Origin: Hyphomicrobiales bacterium
GTDB lineage: Bacteria; Pseudomonadota; Alphaproteobacteria; Rhizobiales; Ancalomicrobiaceae
Length of the DNA stretch: 64,000 bases
Assembly (NCBI GenBank): GCA_021286855.1
Contig: JAJTBO010000002.1
Coordinates: forward strand, 372,001 to 436,000
Reading direction: 5' to 3'
Shown here: piece after piece, positions 40,551-50,079 of the stretch
How positions within the stretch are numbered: the first letter of the stretch is position 1
How the letters are laid out: the number at the start of each line of letters is the position of its first letter
Notes under the pieces: generated by a model
Databases searched by the model: none
Seen by the model: the letters and a program-made list of their open reading frames with translations, nothing else
Told to the model about the DNA's origin: nothing
Program-made: the position numbers and the translations under genes

Positions 40551-41234
40551 TCAGCGCCGCAGGGCCGCCTCGACCAGCGACACCGCCGAGGCGCCGTCCC
40601 AATGGGCGGGGCCTGCGAAGGTGGCCAATTCGCAGCCCTGGCGGTCGATCAGCACGGTGGTCGGCAGGCCGCTGGCCAATCCGATCTTCTGCAGCGCCTT
40701 GAAGACGCCGAGGGTCGGATCGGAGCGGTGGGCGAGGGCGGCGACGCCGATGTCGGCGAGGAAGCGCTTCGGCCGGTCCGGATCGCGGCTGTCGAGATTG
40801 ACGGTGACGACCTCGAAGTCCTTGGAGCCGAGCCTGGCCTGGAGCCGGTCGAGCGAGGGCATCTCGGCCCGACAGGGCGGGCACCAGGTGGCCCAGAGAT
40901 TGAGCAGGACGACGCGGCCGTTCCAATCGGCGAGCGTGGTCGGCTTGCCGTCGGATCCGACGAAGGCGAGGGCGGAGAGGTCGCGTGGCCGGTCGCTCGG
41001 GGCGAGGGCGGCGAGTTCGTCGGCGGCGTGGGGGACGAGGTCGACGGCGGCGGCCGGCGCGGCGGCGCATTTTCCGCTCGTCTCGTCGTTGCCACCGAGG
41101 CCGCCGATCCCGTATACGCGAGCAAGGCCGAGCGCGGCGAGGACCGCGACACCGACGACGGCGAGACGACGCCGGAGACGGGGCTTCGCGGGGGCGGGCG
41201 TTTCGGCGTCGTCGTCGGGGAGGCGGTCGCTCAT
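40551..41234 (-). CDS. TlpA-family thiol:disulfide interchange protein
   Basis: 227 residues. An N-terminal signal anchor (helix about 24-46) places the rest in the periplasm. The thioredoxin domain has the redox motif WCPPC at 117-121 after [13 protein letters not shown], and the cis-proline loop [10 protein letters not shown]. TlpA-like proteins reduce disulfides during cytochrome oxidase assembly or cytochrome c maturation. It is divergent from argH, an arrangement frequent in Rhizobiales. Confidence 0.92.
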   Translation of the reverse strand: MSDRLPDDDAETPAPAKPRLRRRLAVVGVAVLAALGLARVYGIGGLGGNDETSGKCAAAPAAAVDLVPHAADELAALAPSDRPRDLSALAFVGSDGKPTTLADWNGRVVLLNLWATWCPPCRAEMPSLDRLQARLGSKDFEVVTVNLDSRDPDRPKRFLADIGVAALAHRSDPTLGVFKALQKIGLASGLPTTVLIDRQGCELATFAGPAHWDGASAVSLVEAALRR

Positions 41235-41275
41235 CGTGGTCTCCGGGTCCGGCATCGTCGAGGGTTCACAAGGTC

Positions 41276-42682
41276 ATGTCCAATCGCATGTGGGGTGGTC
41301 GCTTCGCCACCGGTCCCGACGCCATCATGGAAGAGATCAACGCTTCGATCGGCTTCGACCAGAAGCTCTGGCGACAGGACATCGCCGGATCGAAGGCGCA
41401 TTCCTCCATGTTGGCGGCGCAGGGCGTCATCACGCAAGCCGACCGTGACGCCATCCACGCCGGGCTCGACGCGATCGCCGCCGAGATCGAGGCAGGGACC
41501 TTCGTCTTCGAGCGCGGCCTCGAGGACATCCACATGAACATCGAGGCGCGGCTGGCCGAGAAGATCGGACCGGCGGCGGGACGCCTCCACACCGCCCGCT
41601 CGCGCAACGATCAGGTCGCGCTCGACGTCAAACTCTGGGTACGCGATACGCTCGATCACCTCGATTCACAATTTCACGAGCTGATGAGCATCACCGCGGC
41701 CAAGGCGCTCGACCATGCCGGCGTCGTCATGCCCGGCTTCACCCATCTGCAGTCGGCGCAGCCGGTGACCTTCGGCCATCATCTGCTCGCCCATGTGGAG
41801 ATGTGGGCGCGCGACCGGGACCGTTTCAAGGACGCCCGCGCGCGGCTCAACGAATGTCCGCTCGGCGCGGCGGCGCTCGCCGGCACCTCCTTCCCGATCG
41901 ATCGGGCGATGACGGCGAGCGTGCTCGGCTTCGATCGGCCGACCGCCAATTCGATGGATTCGGTCGCCGACCGCGACTATGCGCTGGAGGCGCTCTCGGC
42001 GGCCTCGATCGCGGCGATGCATCTGTCGCGTCTGGCCGAAGAGATCGTGATCTGGACCTCGGCGCAGTTCCGCTTCGTGAAGCTCTCCGACAAGTTCACC
42101 ACCGGCTCGTCGATCATGCCGCAGAAGCGCAATCCGGACGCGGCCGAGCTGGTGCGCGCCAAGACCGGGCGCATCGCCGGCTCGTTCAACGCGCTGCTGA
42201 TGGTGATGAAGGGTCTGCCGCTGACCTATCAGAAGGACATGCAGGAGGACAAGGAACAGATCTTCGACGGTCTGGAATCCCTGTCGCTGGCGATCGCCGC
42301 CATGACCGGCATGATGCGCGACCTCGAGCCGGAGGCCGCGACGCTGAAGAAGGCGGCCGGATCGGGCTTCTCGACCGCGACCGACCTCGCCGACTGGCTG
42401 GTGCGCCGCCTCGGCATCCCGTTCCGCGAGGCGCATCACGTCACCGGGCGGATCGTGGCGATCGCCGCCGAGCGGGAGGTTCCGCTCGAGAAGGTGCGGC
42501 TCGAAGAGATGCAGGCGGTTCACGCCGGCATCACCGAGGAGGTCTATTCGGTGCTCTCGGTCGCCAAGTCGGTCGGCAGCCGCCTCTCCTACGGCGGCAC
42601 CGCGCCGAAGAACGTGCGCGCCCAGGCGAAGCGTTGGATCGCCCGTCTCGCCAAGGACAAGCCTGCTTCGCGCGCGGAGTGA
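41276..42682 (+). CDS. argH: Argininosuccinate lyase
   Basis: 468 residues. [20 protein letters not shown] is the usual N-terminus; [26 protein letters not shown] and the fumarase/aspartase signature [12 protein letters not shown] near 280-291 are intact. It cleaves argininosuccinate to arginine and fumarate, the last step of arginine synthesis. The next gene is the small lipoprotein 35 bases on. Confidence 0.98.
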   Translation: MSNRMWGGRFATGPDAIMEEINASIGFDQKLWRQDIAGSKAHSSMLAAQGVITQADRDAIHAGLDAIAAEIEAGTFVFERGLEDIHMNIEARLAEKIGPAAGRLHTARSRNDQVALDVKLWVRDTLDHLDSQFHELMSITAAKALDHAGVVMPGFTHLQSAQPVTFGHHLLAHVEMWARDRDRFKDARARLNECPLGAAALAGTSFPIDRAMTASVLGFDRPTANSMDSVADRDYALEALSAASIAAMHLSRLAEEIVIWTSAQFRFVKLSDKFTTGSSIMPQKRNPDAAELVRAKTGRIAGSFNALLMVMKGLPLTYQKDMQEDKEQIFDGLESLSLAIAAMTGMMRDLEPEAATLKKAAGSGFSTATDLADWLVRRLGIPFREAHHVTGRIVAIAAEREVPLEKVRLEEMQAVHAGITEEVYSVLSVAKSVGSRLSYGGTAPKNVRAQAKRWIARLAKDKPASRAE

Positions 42683-42717
42683 CCCGCGCCTCGTCGTCCT
42701 CGCAGTCGGAGGTTCGC

Positions 42718-42945
42718 ATGACCGTTTCCGCCTCGTCCGCGCGCCGTCTCGCCGTTCCCGTCGCGGCGCTCGCCGGGCTCCTGATCCTCGCCGGGTGCGG
42801 CCGCAAGGCCGATCCGGAACTGCCGCGCGCCACCGCGCCGGCGGAAGAGATGCGGCCGGTCGGCATTCCGATCGGACCGAGCGCGCCGGCGCCGCAGCCG
42901 GTCAAGTCCGAGAAGCGGTCCCTCCCGCTCGACGTCCTGCTCTGA
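42718..42945 (+). CDS. lptM: Small LptM/YifL-like lipoprotein
   Basis: 75 residues. A signal sequence (helix about 12-26) ends in lipobox LAGC with the acylated cysteine at 27, followed by GRKADPELPR, similar to the CGxKGPL start of LptM. LptM assists oxidative maturation of the LPS translocon LptD in enterobacteria; the same role here is inferred. In many alphaproteobacteria this gene sits between argH and lysA, but here lysA is missing and the TIGR02302 gene follows. Confidence 0.8.
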   Translation: MTVSASSARRLAVPVAALAGLLILAGCGRKADPELPRATAPAEEMRPVGIPIGPSAPAPQPVKSEKRSLPLDVLL

Positions 42946-43039
42946 GCGGCGGCGGTTCGCCGTTGTCGACGACGGGCCGACGTGGAACAGTGCGGCTTTC
43001 CAGCCGAGGGCGGCCACGGCGCGCGTTCGGGGAGCGGCG

Positions 43040-45469
43040 ATGAACGACGGCGCCATCGACGACGAAGGTCTCGAACGACGCATCGCGCGAGCGATGGCGC
43101 GGGCGCGCCTCGCCGCGTGGATCGAGACCGGCTGGCGCGCCGCGATCACGCCCGTCTGGATCTTCGGCCTCGTCGTCGGTCTTCTCTGGATCGGCCTGCG
43201 CGATCTGCTGCCGGGTCCTGCCGGCGCGGGCGTCGTCGGGGGGCTTCTGCTTCTCGGGCTCGCCGCCGTGGGGCGGGCGGTCGTGGTGGGACGGCGCGAA
43301 GCGGCGGCGGCGACGCGCCGACCGGCGTTGATCGGCCGGATCGAACGGGCGTCCGGGTTGACCCGCCGCGAACTCGGGCGTCTCGACGACGCGCTCGCCG
43401 GCGACGCGTCGGCCGAGACCCGAGCGCTGTGGACGACGCATCGACGCAGGCTCGCCGCCTCGATCGGCCGGCTCTCGGCCGGCGCGCCCGATCCCGACCT
43501 GGCGCGGCGCGACCGCTTCGCTCTGCGTCCGGCGCTGGCGTTGCTGCTCTTCGTCGGCTGGTTCGCGGCCGGCGAGGACCGGCTGGCTCGGCTCGGCTCG
43601 GCGCTTTCGCTCGGGGCGGGATCGCTGATCGCCGATCGGCTCGACGTCTGGATCGAACCGCCGCTGCACACCGGCCTGCCGGCGAAGAGCCTGATCGTCG
43701 ACGGGGCCGCGGCCGCGGCGGCCGCGCCGATCGAGACGCCGGCCGACAGCCGTCTGGTGGTTCGGGCGAGCCCGGGCGCGCCGGGCCGCGTCGCAGGCGC
43801 GATCGCCGCGACGGCGACGCCGGCCGAGAGCCTCGCGGCCGAAGCGGCGTCGGAGCCGCCGGCGACGGGCGGGGTGCGGGAGCAGCGGTTTCGGCTGGTC
43901 GGGACGGGCGAGGCGTCGATCGCGCTCGACGGACGCGAGGCGCTGCGGCTCGCCTTCCGCACGACGGCGGATCGAGCGCCGACGATCGCCTTCCTCGACA
44001 CGCCGCAGCGGCGCGGCCGCAGTGGCCTCGCGCTCGCCTATGAGATCGGCGACGACTGGGGCGTCGTCTCGGCGACGGCGCGGATCCGCCCGACCGGGGC
44101 GGGCCGCCCGCTCTACGAGCCGCCGATCCTGCCGCTGACCCTGCCGATCGGCGCGCGTCATCTCGGCCGCGCCGAGACGGTGCGCGATCTCGGATCGCAT
44201 CCCTTCGCCGGGGCGGAGGTGGCGATCGAACCGGTCGTCGTCGACGGCGCGGGCCAGGAGGGCCGGGGCGAGGCGCGGATCGTGCGTCTGCCGGAGCGGC
44301 CGTTCCGCGATCCGCTGGCGCGGGCCCTGGTCGAACTGCGGCGGCGGCTGGCGCTCGACGCGGCGGCGATCCCGACGGTGGCGATCGCCCTCGACGCGTT
44401 GACGTTGGCGCCGGAGCGGTTCGGGGTCCGGCCCGGGGTCCACCTCGGCCTGCGCCATCTCGCCGCGCTCGCCGGACAGGCGCACGAGGACGACGAGCTC
44501 AGGACGCTCTGCGAGGGTCTGTGGGCGGCGGCGGCGACGATCGAGGCGGGCGACACGCTCGACGAGGAAAAGGCGCTCAGGGCGGCGCGCGACGCGCTCG
44601 CCGAGGCCTTGCGGTCGGGCGCGTCGGACGAGGAGATCGCCCGGCTGACGCAGGAGCTGCGGCGGGCGATGGATCGCTGGCTCGAAGCGCTGAGCGAGGC
44701 CGCGCGACGCGATCCCGGCGCGCGCGATCGGGCCGAAGGGCAGGCTCGGCGGGTCGATCGGCGCAGCCTCCAGGCGATGCTCGATCGGATCGAGAAGCTC
44801 GGCCGGACCGGATCGCGGGACGCGGCGGAGCGGCTGCTCGCCGAGCTCGGCGACACGCTCGACCAGTTGCGCGGGGCGCGTTCGGGGAGCGGCGGCGGCG
44901 GCGCGGAGGCGCTCGGCGAGATGATCCGCCGGCAGCGCAGACTGATGGATCGAACCCACGAGGCCGAGCGCGACGGGGCCGACGCCGGCGCGCGCGAACG
45001 TCTCCTCGACGACCAGAACGAGCTGCGCGACGCGGTGCGCCGGTTGAACCGATCGCTTCGCCAGCGGGGCGGGACGTCGGAGGGCGAGGAGAGCGCGGGC
45101 GAAGCGCTCGACGAGGCGGCGCGGGCGATGGACGACGCCGGCCGCGCCATCGACCGGGGCGAGGGCGAGACGGCGCTCGGCGCGCAGGGGCGGGCGCTCC
45201 GCGAGCTCGGGCGCGGCGCGCGCGAGCTGGCGCGCGGCCGCGGCGAGGGGGAGGGCGGTTCGGAAGCCGGCGAGAGCGGCGGCGAAGAAGATCCGCTCGG
45301 CCGGCCGCGGCGCTCGCGCAACGCCGACGGGGGGCGGGTCGGCATTCCCGAGACGATCGAGGTGGAGCGGGCGCGGCGCATCCTCGAGGACATTCGCCGT
45401 CGTCTCGGCGATCCCGGCCGCGGCCACGACGAGCGCGACTATCTCGACCGCCTGCTCGATCTCGACTGA
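43040..45469 (+). CDS. TIGR02302 (DUF4175) family membrane protein
   Basis: 809 residues. Two or three membrane helices are near the N-terminus (about 35-55, 60-80 and 160-175), then a large region of Ig-like/beta character (200-430) and a C-terminal third rich in charged helices (LERRELR-type heptads, RRLNRSLRQRGG), ending in RARRILEDIRRRLGDPGR and LDRLLDLD. This layout is that of TIGR02302, a conserved Rhizobiales family found beside argH/lysA; function unknown. Composition is extremely GC-rich, which makes convincing-looking but false frames on both strands. Confidence 0.88.
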   Translation: MNDGAIDDEGLERRIARAMARARLAAWIETGWRAAITPVWIFGLVVGLLWIGLRDLLPGPAGAGVVGGLLLLGLAAVGRAVVVGRREAAAATRRPALIGRIERASGLTRRELGRLDDALAGDASAETRALWTTHRRRLAASIGRLSAGAPDPDLARRDRFALRPALALLLFVGWFAAGEDRLARLGSALSLGAGSLIADRLDVWIEPPLHTGLPAKSLIVDGAAAAAAAPIETPADSRLVVRASPGAPGRVAGAIAATATPAESLAAEAASEPPATGGVREQRFRLVGTGEASIALDGREALRLAFRTTADRAPTIAFLDTPQRRGRSGLALAYEIGDDWGVVSATARIRPTGAGRPLYEPPILPLTLPIGARHLGRAETVRDLGSHPFAGAEVAIEPVVVDGAGQEGRGEARIVRLPERPFRDPLARALVELRRRLALDAAAIPTVAIALDALTLAPERFGVRPGVHLGLRHLAALAGQAHEDDELRTLCEGLWAAAATIEAGDTLDEEKALRAARDALAEALRSGASDEEIARLTQELRRAMDRWLEALSEAARRDPGARDRAEGQARRVDRRSLQAMLDRIEKLGRTGSRDAAERLLAELGDTLDQLRGARSGSGGGGAEALGEMIRRQRRLMDRTHEAERDGADAGARERLLDDQNELRDAVRRLNRSLRQRGGTSEGEESAGEALDEAARAMDDAGRAIDRGEGETALGAQGRALRELGRGARELARGRGEGEGGSEAGESGGEEDPLGRPRRSRNADGGRVGIPETIEVERARRILEDIRRRLGDPGRGHDERDYLDRLLDLD

Positions 45470-45486
45470 GCGAGGGCGGCGGGCGC

Positions 45487-45879
45487 TCAGCCGGCGAGCC
45501 GCGTCGGCTCGGCCGCGCCGGCGAGCGTGGCGGCGACCACCTTGCGGATGTCGGCGAGGGTGAAGGGCTTGGAGACGACGTCGCGGACGATCTGATCGAG
45601 GCCGTGGGCGCGCTCGCGCTGATCGGCGTAGCCGGTCATCAGCAGGATCGGCAGATCGGGCGCGTCGCGGGCGACGTTGAGGGCGAGGGCGATGCCGTCC
45701 ATCACAGGCATCTTGATGTCGGAGAGGAGCAGATCGAAGCCGCCGCGGTCGCTTTCCAATGTCTCCAACGCCTCGGCGCCGTCCTCGACGGCGAGCACCG
45801 CGTGGCCGTCGAGCTCGAGCGCGCGACGGACGAAGGCGCGGACGGAATCGTCGTCTTCGGCCAAGAGAATACGAGCCAT
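45487..45879 (-). CDS. cpdR: Single-domain response regulator, CpdR-like
   Basis: 130 residues, only a receiver domain. Acidic pocket EDD at 8-10, phospho-acceptor Asp54 in LLLSDIKMPVMDG, TGYAD and the conserved lysine in VSKPF. MARILLAEDDDSVRAFVRRA closely follows Caulobacter CpdR, the ClpXP adaptor whose unphosphorylated form promotes degradation of CtrA-pathway proteins and PdeA. The Ala/Gly-ended C-terminus fits a protease adaptor. Neighbours hpt and a zinc-ribbon gene are on the same strand upstream. Confidence 0.87.
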   Translation of the reverse strand: MARILLAEDDDSVRAFVRRALELDGHAVLAVEDGAEALETLESDRGGFDLLLSDIKMPVMDGIALALNVARDAPDLPILLMTGYADQRERAHGLDQIVRDVVSKPFTLADIRKVVAATLAGAAEPTRLAG

Positions 45880-45975
45880 GGCGGTTCTCCTCGTGCGAAT
45901 CGTCCGGTCGGGTTCAGTTTCGCTCCGATCGCCTTTCCCCGCGAGAGGGGCTTTCGATCGATTCGGGTCTCGTCT

Positions 45976-46515
45976 TCATTGCGGATCGACCACGTGGCCG
46001 ATGTAAGGCAGCTCACGAAAGGCGTGCCCCATGTCCATGCCGAAGCCGACCACGAAGAGGTCGGGGCAGGTGAAGCCGACGAAGTCGGCCTCGATCTCGG
46101 CGGCGCGATGGCCGGGCTTGTCGAGCAGGACGGCGAGGCCGACCCGGGCGGCGCCGCGCTCGCCGAGCAGGCGCTTGGCCCAGGCGAGGGTGCGTCCGGA
46201 TTCGAGGATGTCGTCGACGATCAGCACCTGACGGCCGGCGACGTCGGTCTCGAGGTCGCGCAGCACGGTGATCGTGCCGGTCGAGGTGGTGCCGGCGCGG
46301 TAGCTCGACAGCGACATGAAGTCGACTTCGGGCGAGACGCCGGCGTGGTGTAGGGCGCGAATGAGGTCGGCGGCGAAGACGAAGCCGCCCTTGAGCACGG
46401 CGACGACGAGGAGCCGCTCACCGAACCCGGCGTCACGGATCTCGCCGGCCAGGCCGGCGATGCGGGCGGCGATCGCCTCGGTGGAGAAGAGCACGTCGAT
46501 GCGAGGTTCGGTCAC
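45976..46515 (-). CDS. hpt: Hypoxanthine phosphoribosyltransferase
   Basis: 179 residues from a GTG start (VTEPRIDVLFSTEAIAARIA). The PRPP-binding motif VLIVDDILESGRTL near 98-111, VVAVLKGGFVFAADL near 38-52 and the C-terminal FVVGFGMDMGHAFRELPYIG are diagnostic. It salvages hypoxanthine/guanine to IMP/GMP. The GTG overlaps the stop of the upstream zinc-ribbon gene (GTGA), so translation is coupled. Confidence 0.95.
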   Translation of the reverse strand: MTEPRIDVLFSTEAIAARIAGLAGEIRDAGFGERLLVVAVLKGGFVFAADLIRALHHAGVSPEVDFMSLSSYRAGTTSTGTITVLRDLETDVAGRQVLIVDDILESGRTLAWAKRLLGERGAARVGLAVLLDKPGHRAAEIEADFVGFTCPDLFVVGFGMDMGHAFRELPYIGHVVDPQ

Positions 46516-47414
46516 GGCAGACCCGCCTGTCGGTTGCGGCGCTCGGCGAAGCGCACCTGGAGATCCGCCGCGCGCTCGGGCGGGGCGACGAGCCGGGTGC
46601 GGAAGCGCAACCGGTCGCCGGCCGCCACCGTGGTGGCGCGCGGGTCGATCGACCAAGCATAGAGCTCCTGACCGTCGGCGTCGCGCAAGGCGAAACGAAG
46701 CGCCGGCACGTCGTGCGCCGCGCCGGTGGAATTGACGAGGCTGCCTTCGACGACGAGGACCGGCTTGCCGTCCTCGGTCTCGCGCAGCGTCTCGATCTGG
46801 CCGAAGGCGACGCCGCGCAGGTTCACGGGCAGGCCGACCAACCGGTAGAAGCCGGCAAGGGTCGGGGCGCGGGCGACCACTTCGGCGCGGAAGACGAAGA
46901 GACCGGCGCAGAAGAGCACGGCGACCAGGAAGATCGCGACGCCGCCGAGCGCCTGCGCGCGCGGCGAGACGGCCGGCAGATGCGGCATCGAGGGACGCCG
47001 CCGCTTCCGGCGGCCGAAGAGGGACGACTTCGTAGTGGGCGCCGTCGGCGCGGCCGAAGACGACCGGGCGGCGGGGGTCGGGGCTGCGGCGAGGTCGTCC
47101 GGATCGGCCGCTTCGACATCCGCATCCGGCTCGGGATCGGCGAAATCCCGGTCGAAGGCGTCGACGCCGGCGGGGGGGGCGGCGATCGTCGGCGGCGGCG
47201 CGGCGTCGGCGATGTCGAACGGGTCGTCGCGCTCCGGCGTCGCGTCGAGGGCGGCGAACGGGTCGTCGGCGGCGGGCGGGGGAGGTGACGGCGCTTCGCG
47301 CATGGCGCGCCATTCGGCGCCGCACCGCGTACAGCGCACCTTGCGCCCCTTCGGACCGATCCGGTCGTCGGGGATGGTATAGGCCGTTTCGCAGTCGGGA
47401 CAGGTGGTGCGCAT
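46512..47414 (-). CDS. Zinc-ribbon membrane protein (MJ0042 / DUF3426 type)
   Basis: 300 residues from the ATG at 47414. Residues 1-38 are an MJ0042 zinc ribbon (TTCPDCETAYTIPDDRIG, then VRCTRCGAEW). A long Asp/Pro/Ala-rich linker (about 45-130) leads to a basic KRRRP patch, a transmembrane helix near 160-180, and a C-terminal domain (LVVEGSLVNSTGAAHDVPALRFAL) of the DUF3426 type. Function unknown; members often sit beside ftsE/ftsX or hpt. It is divergent from ftsE across a 179-base gap. Confidence 0.85.
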   Translation of the reverse strand: MRTTCPDCETAYTIPDDRIGPKGRKVRCTRCGAEWRAMREAPSPPPPAADDPFAALDATPERDDPFDIADAAPPPTIAAPPAGVDAFDRDFADPEPDADVEAADPDDLAAAPTPAARSSSAAPTAPTTKSSLFGRRKRRRPSMPHLPAVSPRAQALGGVAIFLVAVLFCAGLFVFRAEVVARAPTLAGFYRLVGLPVNLRGVAFGQIETLRETEDGKPVLVVEGSLVNSTGAAHDVPALRFALRDADGQELYAWSIDPRATTVAAGDRLRFRTRLVAPPERAADLQVRFAERRNRQAGLP

Positions 47415-47523
47415 CGCCTCTTCGCCGCCTTGGTCGGACCCCATCATGGAAGGACCGTCTGAACGGCGCGTAAACCCTGTCGGGCTCCGAGCGCTGGACG
47501 GGGGCGGCGGTCCTTCGGCATGG

Positions 47524-47538
47524 TTAACGAAATCTCAA
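47524..47538. promoter_or_regulatory. Possible CtrA box upstream of ftsE
   Basis: TTAACGAAATCTCAA matches the CtrA consensus TTAA-N7-TTAA with one mismatch, 56 bases upstream of ftsE in the divergent gap with the zinc-ribbon gene. CtrA controls division genes in alphaproteobacteria; a CpdR-like regulator is encoded 1.6 kb away. A single degenerate site in one gap can arise by chance. Confidence 0.35.
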
Positions 47539-47593
47539 CGCCGCCGGGCTCAGGATCGGAGCGCGGCGGCGCGGCCTCCGAGGAGCGCAGGGT

Positions 47594-48253
47594 TTGATCG
47601 AATTCGAGAACGTCGGGCTCAGATACGGAACCGGACCGGAGGTGCTGCGCGATCTCACCTTCGCGATCGAGCCGCGTTCGTTCCAGTTCCTGACCGGGCC
47701 GTCGGGGGCGGGCAAGACCAGTCTGATCCGGCTGTTGTTCATGTCTCTGAAGCCGACGCGCGGTCTGATCCGGGTGTTCGGGCGCGACACGTCGCAGGTC
47801 GGACGGGCCGATCTGCCGGGCCTGAGGCGACGCATCGGCGTCGTCTTTCAGGACTTTCGCCTGCTCGACCACCTCACGACCTATGAGAACGTGGCCTTGC
47901 CGCTGCGGGTGTCGGGACGGGCGGAGGCGAGCTATCGGGCCGACGTCGTCGACCTGCTCGAATGGGTCGGGCTCGGCGAGCGGATGCACGCCATGCCGCC
48001 GGTGTTGTCGGGCGGGGAGAAGCAGCGCGCGGCGATCGCGCGCGCCCTGATCACCCGACCGGAGATCCTGCTCGCCGACGAGCCGACCGGCAACGTCGAT
48101 CCGCCGCTGGCGCGCCGGCTGCTGCGGCTGTTCGTCGAGTTGAACCGGCTCGGCACGTCGGTGTTGATCGCCACCCACGATCTCGCCCTGATGGACCAGT
48201 TCGACGCGCGCCGGATCGTGCTCGCCGACGGGCGGATCGAGATCTACGAGTGA
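47594..48253 (+). CDS. ftsE: Cell-division ABC transporter ATP-binding protein FtsE
   Basis: 219 residues from a TTG start preceded by AGGAG. Walker A GPSGAGKT at 35-42, Q-loop VFQDFRLLDHLTTYENV, signature LSGGE at 138-142, Walker B ILLADEP at 158-164, then H-loop ATHD. It pairs with FtsX to control cell-wall hydrolases at the septum. ftsX begins 5 bases after its stop. Confidence 0.96.
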   Translation: MIEFENVGLRYGTGPEVLRDLTFAIEPRSFQFLTGPSGAGKTSLIRLLFMSLKPTRGLIRVFGRDTSQVGRADLPGLRRRIGVVFQDFRLLDHLTTYENVALPLRVSGRAEASYRADVVDLLEWVGLGERMHAMPPVLSGGEKQRAAIARALITRPEILLADEPTGNVDPPLARRLLRLFVELNRLGTSVLIATHDLALMDQFDARRIVLADGRIEIYE

Positions 48254-48258
48254 GGCCG

Positions 48259-49281
48259 ATGGACGAGGCGAAGACCGCGGAGGAGCGCCAGGGACCGGTT
48301 CGGTCGGACGCCGCGCCGCGTCGACCGGAGGGCGGGCGCGACGGCGGGCGACGGCGACGCGCGTCGCGCCGCAGCGACCCCGGCGAGGGCGGCGGAACGA
48401 TCGTGCCGCCGCAGTCGGTCGCCGGGCGAGCGCTGGTCTCGGTGGTGGCGATCATGTGTTTCCTCGCCTGTCTGGCGGTCGGGGCGCTGTCGGTGGTGCG
48501 CGACGCGGCGCGCGACTGGCAGGTCGACGTCAGCCGCGAGGCGACGATCCAGGTCAAGCCGATCGGCGGAACGGGCCTCGAGATGCGGCTCGCCCGCGCC
48601 CTGGCGCTGGCGCGCGACACGGCGGGCGTGCGCTCGGCGCGCCTGATCGACGAACGGGAGAGCGACGCTCTGCTCGAGCCCTGGCTCGGCAAGGGGCTCG
48701 ATCTCGGATCGCTGCCGGTGCCGCGGTTGGTGGTGCTGGAGCTCGAGGATCCGGCGACGGCCGATCTCGGCGGGCTGCGCAGCAAATTGGCGCAGGAGGT
48801 CGAGGGCGCGGCGCTCGACGATCATGCGGTCTGGGCGGCGCGTCTGAGGACGATGGCCGGGGCGGCGGTGCTGGTCGGCGCGGTTGTGGTGGCCTTGATG
48901 CTGGCGGCGACGGCCCTGTCGGTGGTCTTCGCGACGCGGGCGGCGATGGCCGGCAATCGCGACGTGATCGAGGTGCTGCACTTCGTCGGCGCGGAAGACG
49001 CCTTCATCGCCCGCGAGTTCCGCCGCCACTTCCTGGCGTTGGCGCTGGGCGGCGGGCTGATCGGCGGCGGCGCGGCGCTCGCCCTCTTCGTCGTCGCCGA
49101 TCTGTGGTTTTCGAACGGGCGCGGCGATCCGCTGGCCGATCAGGCGCGGGCGCTGTTCGGCGGCGTCTCGATCGGCTGGGGCGGGTTCTTCGGCGTGATC
49201 GGGGTGGTGGCGATCGTCACCGCATTGACCGGCGTCACGTCGCGGGCCACCGTGCTCGGGCATCTGAGGCGCCTGGAGTGA
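48259..49281 (+). CDS. ftsX: Cell-division membrane protein FtsX
   Basis: 340 residues. A basic cytoplasmic N-terminus (about 1-55) precedes transmembrane helix 1 (about 58-78), an extracytoplasmic domain (80-190), and three more helices (about 195-218, 248-275 and 300-325), the FtsX layout. The RDVIEVLHFVGAEDAFIAREF block before helix 3 is conserved in FtsX. It transmits FtsE ATPase activity to periplasmic hydrolase activators. Confidence 0.93.
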   Translation: MDEAKTAEERQGPVRSDAAPRRPEGGRDGGRRRRASRRSDPGEGGGTIVPPQSVAGRALVSVVAIMCFLACLAVGALSVVRDAARDWQVDVSREATIQVKPIGGTGLEMRLARALALARDTAGVRSARLIDERESDALLEPWLGKGLDLGSLPVPRLVVLELEDPATADLGGLRSKLAQEVEGAALDDHAVWAARLRTMAGAAVLVGAVVVALMLAATALSVVFATRAAMAGNRDVIEVLHFVGAEDAFIAREFRRHFLALALGGGLIGGGAALALFVVADLWFSNGRGDPLADQARALFGGVSIGWGGFFGVIGVVAIVTALTGVTSRATVLGHLRRLE

Positions 49282-49385
49282 CGGCGCGGCCGGCCGGCGA
49301 GGCGTCGCTCGCGCGATCTGCTATCTTGCCCGACGCGCCGAATCGCGCCGGTCGGGCGTGTGCGACGGAAGACGCGAAGGGAAGA

Positions 49386-50045
49386 ATGTTCACGACGACG
49401 GACCGTTCCGCTCGATCGATCGCAGCGGCTCTGGCGCGCGGCGCGGCGGCGCTCGTCGCGATGGCGGGGGCGCTGTTCGTGTTCGGCTTCGTCGTCTTCG
49501 CCTTCCTGGTGGCGTCGACCGAAGAGCCGGCCGATCCGCGCGCCGACGCGATCGTGGCGCTGACCGGCGGGCGCGATCGGGTGGCCGAGGCGATCGATCT
49601 GCTCAGCGCCGGGCGCGGCCGCCGCCTGCTGATCTCCGGCGTGCATCCACAGACGCGGGCGATCGACATCCAGAAGATGACGGAATCCGACCGCGCCGTC
49701 TTCGCCTGCTGCATCGATCTGGGACGGATGGCTCAGTCGACCGCCGGCAACGCCGAGGAGGCGGCGGAATGGGTGAAGCAGCACGGCTTCACCAGTCTGA
49801 TCGTCGTCACCAGCGCCTATCACATGCCGCGATCGCTGGTGGAGCTCGACCGGGCGCTGCCAGAGGTGCGCAAGGTGCCCTTCGCGGTCTCCCGGCCGGA
49901 CCTCAATCTCGAGACCTGGTATCTACATCCGGCGACCGCGAAACTTCTCTTCGGCGAATACCTCAAGTATATCGTCGCTCGGTTCGCGCATCAGGCCCCG
50001 ACGGGCGCCGTCTGGCAAACGGCTCGCCTCTCGGGGGCGGCCTGA
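49386..50045 (+). CDS. YdcF-like (DUF218) family protein
   Basis: 219 residues with one N-terminal membrane helix (about 20-42) and an extracytoplasmic DUF218 domain: ADAIVALTGGRDRVAEAIDLL, GRRLLISGVHPQT, GNAEEAAEWV and VVTSAYHMPRSLVELDRALP. The family is linked to envelope or SanA-like vancomycin tolerance functions, without a defined reaction. It is followed 34 bases later by plsC in what looks like an envelope operon. Confidence 0.88.
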   Translation: MFTTTDRSARSIAAALARGAAALVAMAGALFVFGFVVFAFLVASTEEPADPRADAIVALTGGRDRVAEAIDLLSAGRGRRLLISGVHPQTRAIDIQKMTESDRAVFACCIDLGRMAQSTAGNAEEAAEWVKQHGFTSLIVVTSAYHMPRSLVELDRALPEVRKVPFAVSRPDLNLETWYLHPATAKLLFGEYLKYIVARFAHQAPTGAVWQTARLSGAA

Positions 50046-50079
50046 CCTCGACCTCTCGTCTCTCCGGGGCCGTCTTCCG

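Noticed and set aside
42970..42990. parS-like sequence near ACGTGGAACAG
   Set aside because: Only a half-site resembles parS; the mirrored arm is missing and no par genes are close.
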